Source: Prostheceraeus crozeri (lineage: Eukaryota > Platyhelminthes > Polycladida > Euryleptidae). Taken from it: a stretch of 64,000 nucleotides of DNA. The notes beneath the pieces were generated by a model, which did not search any database, was not told the origin of the DNA, and was given only the letters and a program-made list of their open reading frames with translations. Within the stretch, counting starts at the first letter, position 1. Each line of letters begins with the position of its first letter. Made by a program: the position numbers and the translations under genes. The stretch spans positions 248,001 to 312,000 of the forward strand of contig CAJQUW010006162.1 in the NCBI GenBank assembly GCA_907163375.1. Reading direction: 5' to 3'. Positions 9,800 to 17,517 of the stretch are shown piece by piece.

Positions 9800-11001
9800 T
9801 ATCTGGCACAGCGATGGGTGCGAAAGTTGCGCCATCTTATGCGATTCTTGTTATGGGTTATCTTGAAGAAAAACTATATAAGCGGTTACTTGATTTTTAC
9901 GATGCCATGACGGTAGAAAATATTAAGAAAAGATGGATAAGATACATTGATGATTGTTTCATATGCTGGGATAGGAGCTTTGGTAGTTTAGACTGCTTTC
10001 ATAATATTCTTAACAGCCTTGACAGTAGCATTCAATTTACGATAGAGTATAGTTATGATGAAATTAATTTCCTTGATGTCCGTCTATATGTAAACAAGAA
10101 CTCTAATACATTGGAAACAGATATACATAGAAAAATAACTGATAGTCAGAGCTACGTACCTTTTGATTCAGGGCATCCTAGGCATATTTTGAAAAACATA
10201 CCGTATTGTTTGGCTAAACGGATTCATAGCATTGTATCTAATGATGATAATAAGATGCTACAACTAAATCAATTAAAGTCAATTCTCTTAAAATTGAAAT
10301 ATCCTCCAAGCTTAATCGATAACTCGTTCGCCAGGGCTCGTAATAGTTCTGAGGAGAGTAGGTCTACAGTGGTCAACAAGAAGGAAGTTGAAAATGCTGT
10401 GCCGTTTATTTGTACTTTTAATCGCAACAACCCTAATGTATATACAGAGGTGATAAAACCTGTTGCTCAAAGTTTGTGCTTAGTTGATCCGTTCCAGGAA
10501 ATTCGTTTTTTCAGGTCTTACAAACAACCACCATCTCTGCTTAGAATCCTTAATAGCAATAATAGAAAGACAATTGAAGGTATTTCTCCATGCGGGGAAC
10601 CGAGGTGTAAATGCTGTCCCACTTTGATTTTGGGAAGAACAATTAAGTTTAAGGTTAGTAGTGGTGGTAGAACCCGGCTTTTTACTATAAATAGAAATCT
10701 CACTTGCACATCAAGAAATGTGATTTATGTAATACGGTGCAATGCTTGTGGAGATTTCTATTTGGGTCAAACGGGAGATATCTTTCGTAATCGTCTGACT
10801 ATCCATAGGCAGCAGATTGATCATGAAGAGTATACCATTCTAAAAATGAGCAAACACATAGCTAGGTGTGCTAGGAATCTCACTTCGAAGTTTGAAGCGG
10901 CTCCCATCTATCTTTTTAATGCCAACGCCAGCCGCATAGAACGCGAAAAGAAGGAGGCAGATTTCATTTCTTTGTTAAAGCCTCAGTTAAATATAGAATA
11001 A
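9800..11001 (+). pseudogene. PLE ORF2 fragment in inverted, 5'-truncated arm
   Basis: Plus-strand copy starting inside RT motif B (SGTAMGAKVAPS) and running without interruption through YIDD, the thumb, the Cys-rich linker and GIY-YIG to the normal C-terminus. ORF1 and the N-terminal half of ORF2 are absent. The reading frame happens to stay open across the filler into antisense sequence of copy 3 (from 9664), but that extension is accidental. Confidence 0.9.
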
Positions 11002-11053
11002 TTTCTATGTTTTATTTCCTGTTATGTATATTTGAGTTTGAATAAATTATTTC

Positions 11054-11100
11054 ATTCCCATGACTAGCCTGCGTAGATCAGGTCGAAACCGGTCGGGAAT
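11054..11100 (+). ncRNA. Hammerhead ribozyme-like motif in the inverted PLE arm
   Basis: The same 47 nt on the plus strand: ATTCCC stem I, core ATGACTA, CCTG/CAGG stem II, GAAACCGGTC, then GGGAAT. Predicted cleavage is between 11094 and 11095. The arm ends about 55 bp further on at the TA tract. Confidence 0.75.
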
Positions 11101-11153
11101 TTTTGGTTTTTGGTACTTTGACTTTTTTCCTTGAGTGCTTTTTGGGTTACTTA

Positions 11154-11171
11154 TATATATATATATATATA
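11154..11171. repeat. (AT)n tract between the PLE cluster and the retrozyme array
   Basis: A short pure AT repeat joins the 3' end of the inverted PLE arm directly to the first 304-bp repeat unit. It is probably what is left of the target microsatellite between two insertions. Confidence 0.85.
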
Positions 11172-11198
11172 TTTATCAAATCTCAACAGATGTAACCA

Positions 11199-11240
11199 CC
11201 ACGAGACATGTTTCGGCCTATTGGGCCTCATCAGTCGTGG
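11199..11240 (-). ncRNA. Type I hammerhead ribozyme, left arm unit 1
   Basis: 42 nt on the minus strand: stem I CCACGA/TCGTGG (6 bp), core CTGATGA, stem II GGCC-CAATA-GGCC, then GAAAC, AT, GTC with cleavage between 11205 and 11204. All conserved hammerhead positions are present. Stem III is ACATGT, only 2 bp with a 2-nt loop in one molecule but 6 bp between two molecules, predicting a dimeric ribozyme. Confidence 0.88.
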
Positions 11241-11502
11241 GTAGGTTTGAACCAGCGACGTTGGAGCTAGAGGACGTGCAAGCATACCCTCTAACCACAA
11301 GGCCACCGGACCATCTGTTGAGAGCGTGAATTAGCCAGGAAGGCACTGCTTTTAACGCAGGCACGTGGAGGGCGGACTGCTTTCTGCAATCACTTAATAC
11401 CGCATCCGAGATTGAGGCGCTTCACGCAGGCGCTACTCATTACATGTTTAGACAAGTAACCTGGCAATTGATAAATTTATCAAATCTCAACAGATGTAAC
11501 CA

Positions 11503-11544
11503 CCACGAGACATGTTTCGGCCTATTGGGCCTCATCAGTCGTGG
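11503..11544 (-). ncRNA. Type I hammerhead ribozyme, left arm unit 2
   Basis: Same 42-nt motif as unit 1, 304 bp further along. Confidence 0.88.
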
Positions 11545-11806
11545 GTAGGTTTGAACCAGCGACGTTGGAGCTAGAGGACGTGCAAGCATACCCTCTAACC
11601 ACAAGGCCACCGGACCATCTGTTGAGAGCGTGAATTAGCCAGGAAGGCACTGCTTTTAACGCAGGCACGTGGAGGGCGGACTGCTTTCTGCAATCACTTA
11701 ATACCGCATCCGAGATTGAGGCGCTTCACGCAGGCGCTACTCATTACATGTTTAGACAAGTAACCTGGCAATTGATAAATTTATCAAATCTCAACAGATG
11801 TAACCA

Positions 11807-11848
11807 CCACGAGACATGTTTCGGCCTATTGGGCCTCATCAGTCGTGG
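11807..11848 (-). ncRNA. Type I hammerhead ribozyme, left arm unit 3
   Basis: Same 42-nt motif, with the 304-bp period kept. Confidence 0.88.
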
Positions 11849-12110
11849 GTAGGTTTGAACCAGCGACGTTGGAGCTAGAGGACGTGCAAGCATACCCTCT
11901 AACCACAAGGCCACCGGACCATCTGTTGAGAGCGTGAATTAGCCAGGAAGGCACTGCTTTTAACGCAGGCACGTGGAGGGCGGACTGCTTTCTGCAATCA
12001 CTTAATACCGCATCCGAGATTGAGGCGCTTCACGCAGGCGCTACTCATTACATGTTTAGACAAGTAACCTGGCAATTGATAAATTTATCAAATCTCAACA
12101 GATGTAACCA

Positions 12111-12152
12111 CCACGAGACATGTTTCGGCCTATTGGGCCTCATCAGTCGTGG
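12111..12152 (-). ncRNA. Type I hammerhead ribozyme, left arm unit 4
   Basis: Same 42-nt motif, with the 304-bp period kept. Confidence 0.88.
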
Positions 12153-12414
12153 GTAGGTTTGAACCAGCGACGTTGGAGCTAGAGGACGTGCAAGCATACC
12201 CTCTAACCACAAGGCCACCGGACCATCTGTTGAGAGCGTGAATTAGCCAGGAAGGCACTGCTTTTAACGCAGGCACGTGGAGGGCGGACTGCTTTCTGCA
12301 ATCACTTAATACCGCATCCGAGATTGAGGCGCTTCACGCAGGCGCTACTCATTACATGTTTAGACAAGTAACCTGGCAATTGATAAATTTATCAAATCTC
12401 AACAGATGTAACCA

Positions 12415-12456
12415 CCACGAGACATGTTTCGGCCTATTGGGCCTCATCAGTCGTGG
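12415..12456 (-). ncRNA. Type I hammerhead ribozyme, left arm unit 5
   Basis: Same 42-nt motif in the truncated fifth unit. Going right, this is the last ribozyme before the array inverts at 12647/12648. Confidence 0.88.
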
Positions 12457-12675
12457 GTAGGTTTGAACCAGCGACGTTGGAGCTAGAGGACGTGCAAGCA
12501 TACCCTCTAACCACAAGGCCACCGGACCATCTGTTGAGAGCGTGAATTAGCCAGGAAGGCACTGCTTTTAACGCAGGCACGTGGAGGGCGGACTGCTTTC
12601 TGCAATCACTTAATACCGCATCCGAGATTGAGGCGCTTCACGCAGGCTTGCACGTCCTCTAGCTCCAACGTCGCT

Positions 12676-12685
12676 GGTTCAAACC
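12676..12685 (+). promoter_or_regulatory. Pol III B box, first right-arm unit
   Basis: GGTTCAAACC fits the B-box consensus GGTTCRANNCC. It recurs every 304 bp (12980, 13284, 13588, 13892) and, in reverse orientation, through the left arm. It sits a few bases upstream of the hammerhead stem I. Confidence 0.75.
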
Positions 12686-12688
12686 TAC

Positions 12689-12730
12689 CCACGACTGATG
12701 AGGCCCAATAGGCCGAAACATGTCTCGTGG
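12689..12730 (+). ncRNA. Type I hammerhead ribozyme, right arm unit 1
   Basis: CCACGA, CTGATGA, GGCC-CAATA-GGCC, GAAACATGTC, TCGTGG, with cleavage predicted between 12724 and 12725. The core is canonical and stem III is the self-complementary ACATGT. Confidence 0.88.
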
Positions 12731-12927
12731 TGGTTACATCTGTTGAGATTTGATAAATTTATCAATTGCCAGGTTACTTGTCTAAACATGTAATGAGTAG
12801 CGCCTGCGTGAAGCGCCTCAATCTCGGATGCGGTATTAAGTGATTGCAGAAAGCAGTCCGCCCTCCACGTGCCTGCGTTAAAAGCAGTGCCTTCCTGGCT
12901 AATTCACGCTCTCAACAGATGGTCCGG

Positions 12928-12938
12928 TGGCCTTGTGG
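12928..12938 (+). promoter_or_regulatory. Pol III A-box-like sequence, right arm
   Basis: TGGCCTTGTGG followed by TTAGAGGG resembles the tRNA A box TRGCNNAGYGG. The next B box begins 52 bp downstream (12980), a normal tRNA-type spacing. The surrounding sequence from 12921 (GGTCCGGTGG) looks like a tRNA 5' half, but no complete cloverleaf can be drawn, so this is a tRNA-derived promoter and not a tRNA gene. It repeats in each unit. Confidence 0.65.
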
Positions 12939-12992
12939 TTAGAGGGTATGCTTGCACGTCCTCTAGCTCCAACGTCGCTGGTTCAAACCTAC

Positions 12993-13034
12993 CCACGACT
13001 GATGAGGCCCAATAGGCCGAAACATGTCTCGTGG
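12993..13034 (+). ncRNA. Type I hammerhead ribozyme, right arm unit 2
   Basis: Same 42-nt motif, 304 bp after the first right-arm ribozyme. Confidence 0.88.
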
Positions 13035-13296
13035 TGGTTACATCTGTTGAGATTTGATAAATTTATCAATTGCCAGGTTACTTGTCTAAACATGTAATGA
13101 GTAGCGCCTGCGTGAAGCGCCTCAATCTCGGATGCGGTATTAAGTGATTGCAGAAAGCAGTCCGCCCTCCACGTGCCTGCGTTAAAAGCAGTGCCTTCCT
13201 GGCTAATTCACGCTCTCAACAGATGGTCCGGTGGCCTTGTGGTTAGAGGGTATGCTTGCACGTCCTCTAGCTCCAACGTCGCTGGTTCAAACCTAC

Positions 13297-13338
13297 CCAC
13301 GACTGATGAGGCCCAATAGGCCGAAACATGTCTCGTGG
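13297..13338 (+). ncRNA. Type I hammerhead ribozyme, right arm unit 3
   Basis: Same 42-nt motif, with the 304-bp period kept. Confidence 0.88.
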
Positions 13339-13600
13339 TGGTTACATCTGTTGAGATTTGATAAATTTATCAATTGCCAGGTTACTTGTCTAAACATGTA
13401 ATGAGTAGCGCCTGCGTGAAGCGCCTCAATCTCGGATGCGGTATTAAGTGATTGCAGAAAGCAGTCCGCCCTCCACGTGCCTGCGTTAAAAGCAGTGCCT
13501 TCCTGGCTAATTCACGCTCTCAACAGATGGTCCGGTGGCCTTGTGGTTAGAGGGTATGCTTGCACGTCCTCTAGCTCCAACGTCGCTGGTTCAAACCTAC

Positions 13601-13642
13601 CCACGACTGATGAGGCCCAATAGGCCGAAACATGTCTCGTGG
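13601..13642 (+). ncRNA. Type I hammerhead ribozyme, right arm unit 4
   Basis: Same 42-nt motif, with the 304-bp period kept. Confidence 0.88.
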
Positions 13643-13904
13643 TGGTTACATCTGTTGAGATTTGATAAATTTATCAATTGCCAGGTTACTTGTCTAAACA
13701 TGTAATGAGTAGCGCCTGCGTGAAGCGCCTCAATCTCGGATGCGGTATTAAGTGATTGCAGAAAGCAGTCCGCCCTCCACGTGCCTGCGTTAAAAGCAGT
13801 GCCTTCCTGGCTAATTCACGCTCTCAACAGATGGTCCGGTGGCCTTGTGGTTAGAGGGTATGCTTGCACGTCCTCTAGCTCCAACGTCGCTGGTTCAAAC
13901 CTAC

Positions 13905-13946
13905 CCACGACTGATGAGGCCCAATAGGCCGAAACATGTCTCGTGG
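13905..13946 (+). ncRNA. Type I hammerhead ribozyme, right arm unit 5
   Basis: Last of ten hammerheads in the two arms; the array ends 56 bp further on at the TA tract. Confidence 0.88.
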
Positions 13947-13998
13947 TGGTTACATCTGTTGAGATTTGATAAATTTATCAATTGCCAGGTTACTTGTC

Positions 13999-14002
<4 letters not shown>

Positions 14003-14049
<47 letters not shown>

Positions 14050-14061
14050 ATATATATATAC
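14003..14061. repeat. (TA)n microsatellite at right edge of nested insertion
   Basis: About 60 bp of TA repeat containing tacatgtata, the right-hand counterpart of the TA tract at 2156-2255. LINE coding sequence resumes directly after it. Confidence 0.9.
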
Positions 14062-14800
14062 ATAAATACCTCCGACTGTTTCGGCGAGCATCAATTAGAG
14101 TTCGTAGGCATTCATCTATAACTAATTCCATTATCACAATCCATGATTATTTGACCTCCTTATCACATAATTCAAACATTGGAGCTACCGTTTTCGTAGG
14201 GTTCAATTTCAGTAACGCTTTTGACAGAATATCGCATACCTCTTCACCAAACTTCAAGAACTTCGTTTCCCAAATAACTCATGTGTGATTTTATGTGCAA
14301 TCGATATCCGAAAGTCCAATCGAGCGATATCAGAAGTGTGTTTTGAGTAGTATCACTTGTGGAGTTCCACAAGGCTCTTTCATTCGATCATACATTTTCG
14401 GAATCTACCTGTTATCTTTGAAAGTCTGTATTGCGGCTGACATTAAAATAATTCATCTGAGGATGGCATCAATCATGTGATTAATGAGATCGTATCAGCA
14501 AAAGCACGTATCAGAGCTTTTACTGCTCCTGAGCAGTTTATCCTAATTCGTTCTTTGATAAAGTATGCCTGCCCTGTTTTCATAGGCTTATCAAGAAGTG
14601 ACTCCAACAGACTGTAGGCTATTCAGAGGCGCTGTTTGAAGATCAAAGACTGTATAGGAGTGCCTGATTTGGAAACAAGAAGGAATTGAGCAGATCAAAA
14701 ATGTCGACACTACAAGCAGACTCATAATTCCGCGGCTTCTTCCTAGTGGTCTTTCTGACAATAAGTATTCTCAGGCAATCCGTATTTTGTGATCAATTTT
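14062..14800 (+). pseudogene. LINE reverse transcriptase remnant, 3' half
   Basis: Frames in succession read EHQLEFVG, SSITNSIITIHDYLTSLSHN, FNFSNAFDRISH (RT motif A region, with the Asp at the F-x-NAFDR position) and TCGVPQGSFIRSYIFGIYL (motif B). It is therefore the continuation of the fragment ending at 2155. Stops and frameshifts break it throughout, and no endonuclease or 3' tail is clear. Confidence 0.7.
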
Positions 14801-15384
<584 letters not shown>

Positions 15385-15630
15385 GCAAACACAGGTAACA
15401 ATAAAGCGTCGAACAGACAAAGTCAGACCAAGCAGTTGACATCGGTACACTCCACGCTGTCGTCTCCAATGCGAAAGAACTTGTCCGATCTGAATCAGAT
15501 TTTGCATGCTGGTAGAAAATATGCTTAAGTGCGTGTACCTGACGAATGATTCATTTTTGCAAATTTGGAAACGTGGGGGAGATAGCTCTAGCAACAGTTT
15601 TTGAAGTTCCACTTCAATCGCGGACTCAAG

Positions 15631-16515
15631 TCATTGAATTCGGACATATAAAAGTTCATTTTCGACTTTTGTTCTCCCATATAAGATAAACTCTGACGCA
15701 TACTTTGCTTCTGACTTGAAAAATCCACCATTTGTTTTGTTTATCCACATATAATTGGTATTATCGCGAAACCAGTTGCAAAGGCGCTTTGATTTTACGA
15801 TGAATAAGAATCCGAACTGCTGACACATTTTCTCAATATAAGGTCCTGACTTGGGATATAGAATAGAAAAGCGAGTATTCTCGTCCTTACTTGTATAGTC
15901 TTTCATCCTGAAAATGCGACATTCTTGCAATGTTGTTTTGTTCCATGGATGAGAAGCGATCAAATTAGATTTAGTGAACCAAGCGCTTTCCGCTTTCATC
16001 CCACCAACCCCTGACATTCTGAAGGTCAACACGACTGCCTGGATACCTTGCTCATCCAACAGGATCAGTTTGATGATATCGAACGGAGAAGGCTCGATAT
16101 CCACCATTGGACTTTTATACCCATTCTTGTTCCGTTGAACGTCTTCCAAGCTTTGTTGGGTGATGTTTGACTTGCTATGAAGCAGCAGGTCATACGGAGT
16201 GTGCCGACGGTCAGCACGCGCTCTCAATATCAGATATTCCTCACCTCCGCGACTCCTTCTGAACAATGGTGGTGGCGAACTGAAGGATGTGACAGCTTTA
16301 CATGAGTTGAAGAGAACACACGAGCCATTCCCAAATACTCTCAACACAGACGCATCCCATTTTCCGGCCACGCGAACACAAAAAGCCAAATCATTGATGT
16401 AAGCAGGTGGTGGGTGAATCAGTTTCTCTGAAACCCGAGAACAGGATTCAAATTGCCCAAAAGGGAAGAAGATGACCAGAAGGAACTTGATGGTGAAACA
16501 TGTCATGCTCGTCAA
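15631..16515 (-). CDS. Predicted secreted protein, single exon, family not recognised
   Basis: A 294-residue open frame. The N-terminus (MTSMTCFTIKFLLVIFFPFG) is a good signal peptide: a short start and a hydrophobic core, with small and polar residues by about 25. The rest has seven or so cysteines, possible N-glycosylation sites (NGS, NIT, NKT) and an ordered-looking C-terminal half with many aromatics (ESAWFTKSNLIASHPWNKTT, NYMWINKTNGGFF). No transmembrane segment follows, so secretion is likely. I recognise no named domain. The long frame in AT-rich DNA and the sensible signal peptide argue that it is real. Its stop codon lies 251 bp from the GA microsatellite. An upstream non-coding exon is possible. 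Confidence 0.65.
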   Translation of the reverse strand: MTSMTCFTIKFLLVIFFPFGQFESCSRVSEKLIHPPPAYINDLAFCVRVAGKWDASVLRVFGNGSCVLFNSCKAVTSFSSPPPLFRRSRGGEEYLILRARADRRHTPYDLLLHSKSNITQQSLEDVQRNKNGYKSPMVDIEPSPFDIIKLILLDEQGIQAVVLTFRMSGVGGMKAESAWFTKSNLIASHPWNKTTLQECRIFRMKDYTSKDENTRFSILYPKSGPYIEKMCQQFGFLFIVKSKRLCNWFRDNTNYMWINKTNGGFFKSEAKYASEFILYGRTKVENELLYVRIQ

Positions 16516-16989
16516 GCAAGACTGGAAAGTGAGGTTGAATCGCTTTGCAAGTAAGCCGGTGTCAACTCAGATTACAATGTAAACTCAGAACGCGCAACAT
16601 CCAAGTGAGACATTGTTTTATCGATAACGACATCCAAAAGTCCATAAACGGTAAATGTTGTTCTTGCGGCCAATAATTTTCTCTCAATTGTTGTTAGGAT
16701 CTCTCTGCTAATTTCATCTGAAAAGACAATACACGTTCTTACCATTATCGACAAAACTGCTACTTAAGTAATGTTTAAATTCCTCTCCCATTGCCAACAT
16801 AGCATTCTGTTCATGCCATTAGCAACATTTTTTCTCAATTGTTGCTAGGATGTCGGAGAAACAATACATCCTTCTGTTGAAGTCAAGTTTGCCTAAAAGG
16901 TTAATGAGCCTTCTTTTCTTCATCTTCTATCCTTTAACATAGCTACCAAAGAGCCCAGGGAAGCAGAGTTTTATCACATTGATCGGACT

Positions 16990-17517
16990 ACAACTCCAAA
17001 TGTGCGATTCGATGGGACTCATACTCCAACTCCGGAGTTCGATAGTATTCCGACTCCAACTCCGGGGTTCGATACTATTCCGACTCCAACTCCGGGGCTC
17101 GATAGGACTGTGACTCCAACTCCGGGGTTCGATAGTATTCCGACTCCAACTCCGGAGTTCGATAGTATTCCGACTCCAACTCCGGGGTTCGATAGGACTG
17201 TGACTCCAACTCGGAGGTTCGATAGTATTCCGACTCCAACTCAGGGGTTCGATAGGACTCCAAGTCCAACTCAGGGGATCGATAGTATTCCGACTCCAAC
17301 TCCGGGGTTCGATAGGACTCCGACTCCAACTCAGGGGTTCGATAGGACTCCAAGTCCAACTCAGGGGTTCGATAGGACTCCAACTCCGGGGCTCGATAGG
17401 ACTGCGACTAAAACTCCGGAGTTCGATAGTATTCCGACTCCAATTCAGGGGTTCGATAGGACTTCGGTTCCGGGGCTCGATAGGTTTGATAGGATGCTTG
17501 ATAAGTTGCTTGAAATG
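16990..17517 (+). repeat. 30-bp minisatellite (gactccaactccggggttcg type)
   Basis: About 17 imperfect copies of a 30-bp unit, with steps of gatagtattcc or gataggactcc and actccaactccgggg. Because 30 is a multiple of 3, frames stay open on both strands (TPTPGFDR repeats on plus); I doubt that it is translated. The unit is closely related to the termini of the MITE copies at 26176-26935 and 28930-29657, which contain gataggactccgactccggg. Confidence 0.85.

Larger units (their letters stand above)
2256..11153 (-). mobile_element. Penelope-like element cluster: two full tandem copies, one truncated copy, one inverted truncated copy
   Basis: The repeat unit is 3466-3467 bp (the same bases recur at 2264, 5731 and 9197). 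Two complete units on the minus strand encode identical ORF1 and ORF2 proteins. A third, 5'-truncated copy (to 9773) lies upstream and acts as the pseudo-LTR of the array. After 26 bp of filler, a truncated copy on the plus strand runs to 11153, so both outer ends are element 3' ends. Tandem arrays with pseudo-LTRs and inverted partial copies are typical of PLEs. Intact reading frames and near-identity of copies indicate a recent insertion. The only difference I noticed between units is one A in an A-run near 5803-5806. Confidence 0.93.
11172..12647 (-). mobile_element. Retrozyme-like 304-bp tandem array, left arm (sense strand minus)
   Basis: Units begin at 11172, 11476, 11780, 12084 and 12388, exactly 304 bp apart, and look essentially identical; the fifth is cut short at 12647. 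On the minus strand each unit has tRNA-like pol III boxes, then a canonical minimal hammerhead. No run of four T occurs in the sense strand, so pol III would read through into multimers. This matches metazoan retrozymes (small, tandem, hammerhead-bearing, thought to use PLE enzymes) and the Schistosoma Sm-alpha type. The array lies next to an intact PLE. Confidence 0.85.
12648..14002 (+). mobile_element. Retrozyme-like 304-bp tandem array, right arm (sense strand plus)
   Basis: The same unit in opposite orientation: ttgcacgtcctc recurs at 12648, 12952, 13256, 13560 and 13864. Unit order in the sense strand is pol III A box, B box, hammerhead, a 16-bp perfect palindrome TTGATAAATTTATCAA, then about 200 bp of unique filler sequence. 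The inversion point shows only a GC microhomology. The arm ends at a (TA)n tract, so both arms face outward with their 3' sides, like the PLE cluster next door. Confidence 0.85.

Noticed and set aside
9372-9809. Start codon for the truncated copy 3 frame
   Set aside because: The apparent N-terminus (MPDRPRCRG) comes from the inversion filler, not from the PLE gene.
2256-11153. LTR retrotransposon with long terminal repeats
   Set aside because: The RT motifs (YGLPKIHK, DVVSLYTNIP) and C-terminal GIY-YIG are PLE; the repeats are pseudo-LTRs from tandem copies.
2256-11153. Assembly artefact as sole explanation of the tandem and inverted copies
   Set aside because: Tandem pseudo-LTR and inverted arms are normal for PLEs, one unit differs by a base, and the filler at the inversion is not a typical assembly join. 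Long reads would still be the proper test.
11172-14002. CRISPR array or cluster of tRNA genes
   Set aside because: Units are 304 bp with no unique spacers, and the tRNA-like head cannot form a complete cloverleaf. It is a SINE-like/retrozyme promoter.
13839-14288. 149-residue ORF across the array edge
   Set aside because: It reads retrozyme sequence, then the TA tract, then LINE debris; a chance frame.
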